Shown: positions 15,496 through 21,346 of the stretch, in pieces
Layout of the letters: each line of letters starts with the position of its first letter
How positions within the stretch are numbered: the first letter of the stretch is position 1
The notes under the pieces: generated by a model
The model's input: the letters and a program-made list of their open reading frames with translations, nothing else
Databases searched by the model: none
What the model was told of the DNA's origin: nothing
Translations under genes and position numbers: made by a program
NCBI RefSeq assembly: GCF_020166105.1
Contig: NZ_JAIUJY010000002.1
Location: forward strand, 1-64,000
Origin: Blastococcus sp. LR1
Lineage (GTDB): Bacteria > Actinomycetota > Actinomycetes > Mycobacteriales > Geodermatophilaceae
DNA: 64,000 bases
Reading direction: 5' to 3'

Positions 15496-16365
15496 TCAGC
15501 GGCGGGTGAGCACCCGCAGCGTCTGCTCGGCCATCTTCGCCTCGCCCAGAGCGTTCGGGTGAACGATCACCGGATTGGTGCCGGCGAGCACCGGCTCGAT
15601 CCAGCGGACACCCAGCGGCTGGCAGGCGTCGTGGCCCTGCGACACCTTCGTCATGTCGACGTAGGTGACCTTCGTCCGCTCCGCGGCCCGCTTGACGGCG
15701 TCGTTCAGGGTCGCCTGCAGGTCGTTCAGGTAGGGCACGTCACCCCGGGCCACGGGCATCACCGGGAAGCAGCCTTCGCTCTTCGGCAGGATGGACGGGT
15801 AGCCGAGGATCGCCACCTTCGCGTGCGGAGCCCGCGCCTTCACGTCGTTGAGCGCCTGGACGAGGGCCGGGTAGGTGGTGCTCTTGACGGTGTTCTTGAA
15901 GGAATCGCCGTACTTGGCCTTGCACGGCGCGCCCTGGCCACCAGAGGCGATCCCGGCCGCGCCGCAGGACAGGATCGAGTTGATGAAGACGCCGCTGTCG
16001 TTGCCGCCGATGGTCATGGTGACCAGCTGCGTCTTCTTGCTCAGCGCGTCCAGCTGGGGCGGGACGCCCTGGTACTGCGAGGTGCGGTAGTGCGTGGTGT
16101 CTGCGCCGCCGCAGGTCACGTCGGTCAGCTGCGCACCGATCTTCGCGGCGATCACGTTCGGGTAGTTGCGGATCGACCGCAGGCACTGGGGCGCCGCGTT
16201 CGGGTCGGGGGGGAGGACGCCGGACGCGGCGCTGTAGGAGTCGCCGAGGGCGACGTACTGGATCGGCCCGGGTGGGGCCTTCGGCGTCGCCTGCGCCGCG
16301 GGGGCGACGACGAGGCCGAGCAGGACCGCGACGGCGGCGAACAGACAAGCGGCGAGACGGCGCAC
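15496..16365 (-). CDS. Secreted SGNH/GDSL esterase
   Basis: 289 residues, GTG start with GGAGA upstream. Residues 1-26 are a signal peptide ending in AQA. Block I: YVALGDSYSAASG, nucleophile Ser in GDS. Block III: TIGGNDSG, with the oxyanion Asn. Block V: HPNALGE, catalytic His. Six cysteines are spaced as in Streptomyces-type SGNH lipases that form disulfides outside the cell. The enzyme should hydrolyse lipid or acyl esters in the medium or wall. It is the last chromosomal gene before the integrated element. Confidence 0.9.
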   Translation of the reverse strand: MRRLAACLFAAVAVLLGLVVAPAAQATPKAPPGPIQYVALGDSYSAASGVLPPDPNAAPQCLRSIRNYPNVIAAKIGAQLTDVTCGGADTTHYRTSQYQGVPPQLDALSKKTQLVTMTIGGNDSGVFINSILSCGAAGIASGGQGAPCKAKYGDSFKNTVKSTTYPALVQALNDVKARAPHAKVAILGYPSILPKSEGCFPVMPVARGDVPYLNDLQATLNDAVKRAAERTKVTYVDMTKVSQGHDACQPLGVRWIEPVLAGTNPVIVHPNALGEAKMAEQTLRVLTRR

Positions 16366-16435
16366 GTCTTCTCCAGTCGAGAGAGGGGCCCTGGTGAGGG
16401 GCTCTGTGCGCGGAACAACGTCTCGACCGGTAGAT

Positions 16436-16458
16436 GGTTACGCGCGTCACACGTAACC
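16436..16458. promoter_or_regulatory. Inverted repeat upstream of the SGNH hydrolase
   Basis: GGTTACG and CGTAACC (7-bp arms, 9-base spacer) lie about 70 bases upstream of the SGNH start, the usual place for an operator. The binding protein is not known. Confidence 0.4.
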
Positions 16459-16473
16459 GATCCGGGAAACGCA

Positions 16474-16505
16474 GCAGGCCGCCCTCCCGGAGGAGGACGG
16501 CCTGC
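16474..16505 (-). terminator. Original terminator of tRNA-Ala, displaced
   Basis: Hairpin with 14-bp arms (16474-16487 and 16492-16505, one G-T pair) next to the left tRNA fragment. It would have followed the tRNA-Ala gene before the element inserted. Confidence 0.6.
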
Positions 16506-16510
16506 ACGTT

Positions 16511-16556
16511 CGGGTGGAGCTGAGGGGACTCGAACCCCTGACCCCCACACTGCCAG
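16511..16556 (-). repeat. attL-type end: 46-bp copy of the tRNA-Ala 3' half
   Basis: Identical over 46 bases to 27009-27054. Positions 16515-16556 equal the tRNA-Ala sequence from the anticodon loop to the discriminator base. This is the displaced 3' end left by integration; the intact tRNA is at the other end beside the integrase. Confidence 0.9.
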
Positions 16557-16672
16557 GCCGTCATGATCCCGTTCGCAAACGTCCACCAGCGTCCACGACG
16601 GCCCTCTGAGCAGCCCATTTGTGAGCTTCCGAGACAGCAGCGGACGTAAGCGAACAAACGCGGAATCACCGC

Positions 16673-16706
16673 AACTGCAACCGGAACTGCAACCAGAACT
16701 GCAACC
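16673..16706. repeat. Integrase arm-type repeats, left end
   Basis: Three exact copies of AACTGCAACC at 16673, 16685 and 16697, spaced 12 bases apart. Two more exact copies with the same spacing lie at the right end inside the integrase gene. Confidence 0.7.
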
Positions 16707-16808
16707 ACCGCTGGGCCCCGGAGGTGGCTCGGTGCCCATGAGGCACATGGTCTGACTCCGGAGCGAGGCAGGCACCTGCTGTCCGTGTTGCTCGCTACCC
16801 TTTGCCAC

Positions 16809-17471
16809 ATGGCCAGTGCCAGCGGTGGGGGACCGACCGTCGAGCAGATCGAGGGCCGACTCAATCGACTGGAGGCGAGACGAACTGCCGTCTTCAACGT
16901 CGCCAGCGTCGTGGCCGTGGGCGTGCTGACGACCCTTGGAACCCTCGGAGGCGTATGGCTGGGTACCAGTCAGACGGCCGACGCCCAGGACGCCCGTGCA
17001 GATGAGGACTTCGCCAGGGAGCAGCGCATTGAGACTTACGGTGAGTTTCTCGGCGCCATCGACACAAGTTATGCCCTGATGGCTACGTGGCTACCGTCCG
17101 AAGGTCTGTTTTACGCGCGACCCATGGGCGTGTTTGACGCGCCTCCCGCGGAGACTTATGCGGAGATTGTCGCGTCCCTACCCCTAGTAAGGACGCTGTC
17201 AGGGCGCATAGACGTCATCGGCGGCGAAGAGGTGGCCCGCGACGCCGATCAACTTGCCGCACAACTGGAACTCAGCGCCGAAGTCATCAGGTGGATCCTT
17301 CGGTGTAATAACGAGAAAGCCGGTACGACGGAGTGTATCGGGCCACCAAGTGCAACGTTCCTGCCTCCTGGGACGCCGGAGGGGTCGGAGCCCGTTTATT
17401 TCAAGTTCCTTGAGGACCGCGAGGAGTTCTTGAGGACCGCTACGGCGCAGCTGAATCTTCCGAACTCGTGA
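16809..17471 (+). CDS. Single-pass membrane protein of the element, unknown
   Basis: 220 residues from ATG 16809. TACCCT seven bases upstream looks like a -10 element, so the transcript may be leaderless; the GTG at 16785 is a poorer choice. Residues 9-25 are a polar helix (VEQIEGRLNRLEARR), followed by one membrane helix at about 29-50 (VFNVASVVAVGVLTTLGTLG), and a soluble domain of about 165 residues starting with a helix rich in Ala/Asp/Glu/Arg (EDFAREQRIETYGEFLGAI). No family is recognised. Codon use is less biased than in the chromosome genes nearby, as expected for acquired DNA. Confidence 0.6.
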   Translation: MASASGGGPTVEQIEGRLNRLEARRTAVFNVASVVAVGVLTTLGTLGGVWLGTSQTADAQDARADEDFAREQRIETYGEFLGAIDTSYALMATWLPSEGLFYARPMGVFDAPPAETYAEIVASLPLVRTLSGRIDVIGGEEVARDADQLAAQLELSAEVIRWILRCNNEKAGTTECIGPPSATFLPPGTPEGSEPVYFKFLEDREEFLRTATAQLNLPNS

Positions 17472-17961
17472 GGACGGACCGATGGTGTGGTTAATGAGAA
17501 CCACAGCCAAGGCCGCAGGTCACGAGTGAGCCCATCAGAACACCCGCGAAGTAGTTGCCGGCCACTGGCCGGGCAACTGGGGAGGACTACCCGTGGCGGG
17601 GCTTTGGCAGCGCATGGCGGCATGGGCAGTCGACCTCTTCCTCGCGTACCTGGGCTAGTCGATCCTCGGCGGTGAGTTCGGCTCCGGCGGGAGCGCTGGA
17701 CGAGGCCCGCATACTGCCAGGCCGTCATGATCGCGTTTGTGGCGGTTCGCTACCGTTCCGCAACCGATAGACCAGCAGAGAGGTACGGTCGCGCACGGCC
17801 ACGAATGACCATGAACTCGACCAACTGCGACCAGAACCGCAACCACCGAGGGCGACCGGCTCCCCTCTCAACGCGGCCCTGACCGTTCCCCTGACCTCGC
17901 AGCCGAGCCGTTTGAGTGGGGCCAGGTTCGTTCTCCGGGAGCACCGCAGAGCGACGCCGGT
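17472..17961. other. Gene-poor stretch with decayed attachment arm
   Basis: No convincing gene. It contains a second copy of ACTGCCAGGCCGTCATGATC at 17713-17732 (also at 16549-16568) and degenerate arm repeats AACTGCGACC (17823) and AACCGCAACC (17835), again 12 bases apart. It looks like the remnant of an older related insertion. Confidence 0.6.
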
Positions 17962-18537
17962 CTACCCCTCATCGTGCGCCCGCCAGAGGTATGCCGAGTT
18001 GAGGCCGGCCAGCGTCCGCCAGCCGATGCACGCACCGATGTCAGTGAAGGCGTCGTCCATCCGTGCGATGACTGCCTCTGCCATATCGGCAGTCAAGTGC
18101 GCCGCTGCACTGCCAGCATCGAAGCCGTTGGCACGTAACCGCTCGCGAGCACGCGCGTCGTCATGGACGAGGAAATTGCGCCAGGTACTGAGCCAGCGCA
18201 GCGTTTCACCCGTCTCGGCATCGAGGTCGCGGGTGCCCGGACCGCAGATGGCTTGAGGTGCCGCCTGCCAGCGAGCCACCCAACCGCCCGCACCTTGCGG
18301 CTCAACATCGGCGAGGTGGTAGGCCCGGTGGATCCAGCCCTCGGCACCGGCCTGCGCCAGCACGATGGTCTCGACGACCGCGTCAAGTTCGCGAAGGCGC
18401 CGCTCATGGCGCCCGGTCTGAGCGGCTTCCGTCGCCCGCTGCCGCGCTTGATGCGCCGTTGCACATGCCCGTCGGTAGAGCATCGCTGCCGGGAAGAAGT
18501 CAGGCGACACTAGCTCGATCGCACTGCCGTCAGACAT
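17962..18537 (-). CDS. HEPN-like helical protein, unknown
   Basis: 191 residues, almost all helical. ATG at 18537 with GAGG upstream. Residues 120-125 read R-N-F-L-V-H, which fits the Rx4-6H motif of HEPN ribonucleases, with the frequent Asn after Arg. The motif lies at the start of a helix (WLSTWRNFLVHDDARARERL), as in HEPN folds. The rest does not let me name a subfamily. It sits beside a PIN-domain gene in a mobile element, so a role as toxin or defence nuclease is plausible but unproven. Alternative: a plain helical protein of unknown function. Confidence 0.55.
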   Translation of the reverse strand: MSDGSAIELVSPDFFPAAMLYRRACATAHQARQRATEAAQTGRHERRLRELDAVVETIVLAQAGAEGWIHRAYHLADVEPQGAGGWVARWQAAPQAICGPGTRDLDAETGETLRWLSTWRNFLVHDDARARERLRANGFDAGSAAAHLTADMAEAVIARMDDAFTDIGACIGWRTLAGLNSAYLWRAHDEG

Positions 18538-18699
18538 CGCACCTCGCCTATCCGTAGGTGGACCACCGAGGCAAACCGTCCACCGTCTTCGAACAACCTA
18601 CGAACGCGCTGTCCTATGGCTCGCTGAACTGCCAGGTGAAACCGGCTCTTCATACTTGGGGTGGCCGTCGGCTAGGCACCACGGCTCCGGGGATCGCCG

Positions 18700-19695
18700 T
18701 CATGTGTCGAGGAAGTCCCATTCGCTGCCGAGGACCCAGCGCAGGGCCGATAGCTTGCCGTTGAGCATCCCGAGCTCGAAATCCGTGTACGGGCCCAGCT
18801 GACCAGGCTCTGTGTACAGCCCCTCAACACGCCGGCGCCCTGGCCCTGCAATCGCGAGTAGGCGCTTCAACTCGGCGTCGTCCCCAGCGTCCTCGAGCCG
18901 GTACTCGTGCTGGAGGGAGCGGTGGTACCAGATGCGGTCAAACAGCTCCCGCTCTGCCTCTACGATCTCGTCGAGCCGTCGGGGCTCCTCCTCGAAGTAG
19001 GTCTCCGCGAACAGCTCCTCGATCTCGTCGCCGAAGTAGTCCAGGAGGACCTGATTGAGGCCGTCGACTCCCAGCCCGTAGGTCGACCCCTCGGCTACGA
19101 ACAGACTGGCGAGGTCAGGATGCGGCTGCCGCGCGTCGCCGCCGGGCAAGGAGAAGTCGTCGCTGTTGCTCGTGATGAACGCGTGCGGCTCCTGGTCCAG
19201 GTCGACCCCGCGGGCAGTCGTTTCGTAGAGCTCGATGAGCAAGGCGTCGGCGACACTATTGCGAGATCGGTGGAACGGCGCCTGCTTCGAAAGGCCACGC
19301 TCGACAACCCGGCGCTTCTCTTCGTCGCCCGGCTCGATGACACGACCCGCCTGGAGCAGTACCAAGACCTCGTCGAAGTTGCGGGTCGTCATCGCGCCGA
19401 TGAGCGGGACATGACGCGCGAGATCCGCAACGAGCCTGCGAGCCTCCTCTTGAGCCGTCCCGCCGTAGTCGTCGAGGTCTTGCTTGATGAGCTTGAACCG
19501 CTGGGCAATGCTCGCGGTCATCGACGTCTCGACTCGGTCCCGGTTCCGCTCGAACTCGTCGATGACGAGTCGGGGGACGAGCAGCTCCACCTGCCCCTGG
19601 TGAGCGAGTACCCGGAGCGCGACGATCCAGCGCTGCCCGTCCCGACGCTTGCACAGGTCGAGCCAGGTGGAGGTGTCAACAAGCAGATGGAGCAC
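18700..19695 (-). CDS. PIN-like domain protein (DUF4935 type)
   Basis: 331 residues. I chose GTG at 19695, giving the start VLHLLVDTSTWLDLCKRRDG, a classic PIN first strand with the catalytic Asp followed by a W-L-D-L turn. Further acidic candidates: ELLVPRLVIDEFERNRDR, NSVADALLIELYE, and AFITSNSDDFSLPGGD, giving the usual cluster of four acids that bind metal in PIN ribonucleases. The C-terminal 130 residues are helical and acidic (DEIEELFAETYFEEEPRRLD). PIN proteins of this size occur in defence islands. No antitoxin is adjacent. Confidence 0.75.
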   Translation of the reverse strand: MLHLLVDTSTWLDLCKRRDGQRWIVALRVLAHQGQVELLVPRLVIDEFERNRDRVETSMTASIAQRFKLIKQDLDDYGGTAQEEARRLVADLARHVPLIGAMTTRNFDEVLVLLQAGRVIEPGDEEKRRVVERGLSKQAPFHRSRNSVADALLIELYETTARGVDLDQEPHAFITSNSDDFSLPGGDARQPHPDLASLFVAEGSTYGLGVDGLNQVLLDYFGDEIEELFAETYFEEEPRRLDEIVEAERELFDRIWYHRSLQHEYRLEDAGDDAELKRLLAIAGPGRRRVEGLYTEPGQLGPYTDFELGMLNGKLSALRWVLGSEWDFLDT

Positions 19696-19727
19696 AAGCC
19701 CAACGTATGGCCTACCCCGGAGACGAC

Positions 19728-19830
19728 ATGGCCCAGTTGACCGAGGAGCAGAAGGCGCAGCGAGTGGTCGCTCGTCGCCGCAGCGCTGTGCTGGCGGCTG
19801 AAGAGGACGCCCTCGGACAGGAAACGCAAG
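19728..19830 (+). pseudogene. N-terminal fragment of a small helical protein
   Basis: ATG at 19728 with GGAG upstream reads MAQLTEEQKAQRVVARRR, then SAVLAAEEDALGQE. From memory this resembles the N-terminus of a small actinobacterial protein of unknown function that continues with a KRE-rich helix and a CxxC motif. Here the frame changes character after about residue 34 and runs into the DUF4062 gene, so the 3' part seems to have been replaced by a junction near 19830. The end coordinate is approximate. Confidence 0.3.
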
Positions 19831-19903
19831 CGTCGGGTGTGGGACGCCGGCGCGGGCCGGGTCAGGCCGGACGGGAGGACCGGTTCCCGAGGACACTGCC
19901 TCC

Positions 19904-21034
19904 ATGCGCGTCTTCATCTCTTCTGTCCGGATCAGCCTCGAGCAGGAGCGCGATTCCTTGAAGGGGCTGGTCGTGGCGCTAGGCCACGAGCCGGTTATGT
20001 TCGAGGACTTCACCGCGCAGCCGGTCCCCTCGCGCGAGGCGTGCCTGGAGGGCGTGAGGAGCTGCGACGTGTACCTGCTACTCCTGGGGCAGCGCTACGG
20101 CTACGAGTTCCCCGAGACCGGACTAAGCCCGACCGCGGAGGAGCACGTCGCCGCGAGGACCGCCGGCATTCCGCGTCTGGTCATGCGCAAGACCGGCGTG
20201 GAGCCCGAGCCGAGGCAGAAGGAGCTCATCGAGGAGATCCGCTCTTACCGCGACGGGGTCTTCTACAACGAGTTCACCGACGTCGTGGACCTCCAGGCCA
20301 AGGTCGCTGCGGCCCTGCGGCAGGCCGAGCAGGCGCCCGGATCATTGACCTTCGCGCCACTGCCGGGGGACGTACCAGTCCAGTGGCGCGGCGAATGGCC
20401 TGCCGAGCAGCAGGGTCATTCCGACCACGCCGTCCTGGAGCTCCACGTCCTGCCCGCCGCTTCGCAGCCGGTGCCTTCCCGCGTCCTCCGGGCGCTTCCC
20501 GAGCGGCTCGCCGCGGAGGTCCGGTCCTCCGGAGGAGTCGGACCCTCCGCCTCTGTCCCCGCCGACCACGACACCGCCGCCGCTTGGGCGCACGTCGTCG
20601 AGCGACGCCATAACCGCATGTACGACGAGGTCCGCGACGGCTCCCTCCTCGGATGCCGCGTCGCGACCACCGGTCAGACAAGCGTCTGGGGGACCCTCCC
20701 CGGCGACGGCATGGGCAGCATCCTCGACCCGGCAGACCTGATGGAGCGCCTCGCGAGATTCCTCCGGACCGCCGGAGCGGCCATGCCTGGAGACGCCCAG
20801 CAGCTCGCGCTGGCCGTCGGCGTCGACCCGCTCACCAGCGTCACCGAGGGCCGGGTCACCGGGATGTCCCGCAGCAGGGCCAGCGGATTCTCGCTTGGCC
20901 GTGAGCGGCTCGCGGTCCCGCCGGACGAGGCCGTCACCCGCGCCGCCCTCAGCAACGGAGCCCGCGACGCTGCCCGCACGCTCACCGAGGCGCTGCTCAC
21001 CGCCTACCGCAGCAACAACCGAGCCGGCTACTGA
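19904..21034 (+). CDS. DUF4062-domain protein (TIR-like fold)
   Basis: 376 residues. Residues 1-140 are a DUF4062 domain: MRVFISSVRISLEQERDSLK, EDFTAQPVPSREACLEGVRS, CDVYLLLLGQRYGYEFPETG, SPTAEEHVAARTAGIPRLVM. This domain is related to TIR/SEFIR folds and is often the N-terminal effector or sensor of NTPase-linked immune proteins. Here it is followed by a 230-residue C-terminal domain that I do not recognise (LLGCRVATTGQTSVWGTLPG). There is no NTPase in the same chain. No clear Shine-Dalgarno is visible. It lies between a PIN gene and a PHP-ATPase gene in the element. Confidence 0.75.
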   Translation: MRVFISSVRISLEQERDSLKGLVVALGHEPVMFEDFTAQPVPSREACLEGVRSCDVYLLLLGQRYGYEFPETGLSPTAEEHVAARTAGIPRLVMRKTGVEPEPRQKELIEEIRSYRDGVFYNEFTDVVDLQAKVAAALRQAEQAPGSLTFAPLPGDVPVQWRGEWPAEQQGHSDHAVLELHVLPAASQPVPSRVLRALPERLAAEVRSSGGVGPSASVPADHDTAAAWAHVVERRHNRMYDEVRDGSLLGCRVATTGQTSVWGTLPGDGMGSILDPADLMERLARFLRTAGAAMPGDAQQLALAVGVDPLTSVTEGRVTGMSRSRASGFSLGRERLAVPPDEAVTRAALSNGARDAARTLTEALLTAYRSNNRAGY

Positions 21035-21346
21035 ACACGTTGGCCCGGTTCGTCCGCAGCCCCTCCGTGAACGGCCGCTTTCCGGGCGCCGCCCACCGGC
21101 TTCAATCCATCGCGATCCGCCGACGTGACATCTAAGCGCCACCCACCTGGCAACCCAACAGCGAGCCCGCCCCCATACGCCCGCCGCTCAGCGTCCTGCG
21201 CACGTATGCCGCTCAAGCCACCGAAGAGACGACCTCACCAGCTACTGCGGAACCGACAAGATCAAGAGGGACACACGTCTTGCACTTCGGAGCGCGCGAT
21301 TCGTTGTGACGGACAGCAGCAACGTCTGCGTGCCCGACACGAACGC
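21035..21346. other. Non-coding gap between convergent element genes
   Basis: About 310 bases without a credible gene, terminator or repeat. It separates the DUF4062 gene from the convergent PHP-ATPase gene. Confidence 0.5.

Noticed and set aside
16515-16566. Apparent protein motif GAEGTRTPDPHTA at the end of long frames
   Set aside because: It is the translation of tRNA-Ala antisense sequence (also at 27013-27054). It is not a domain; only the overlap with the integrase frame is of interest.
16673-16706. Small CRISPR-like array
   Set aside because: The 10-base repeats with two-base gaps are far too short and regular for CRISPR; they fit integrase arm sites.
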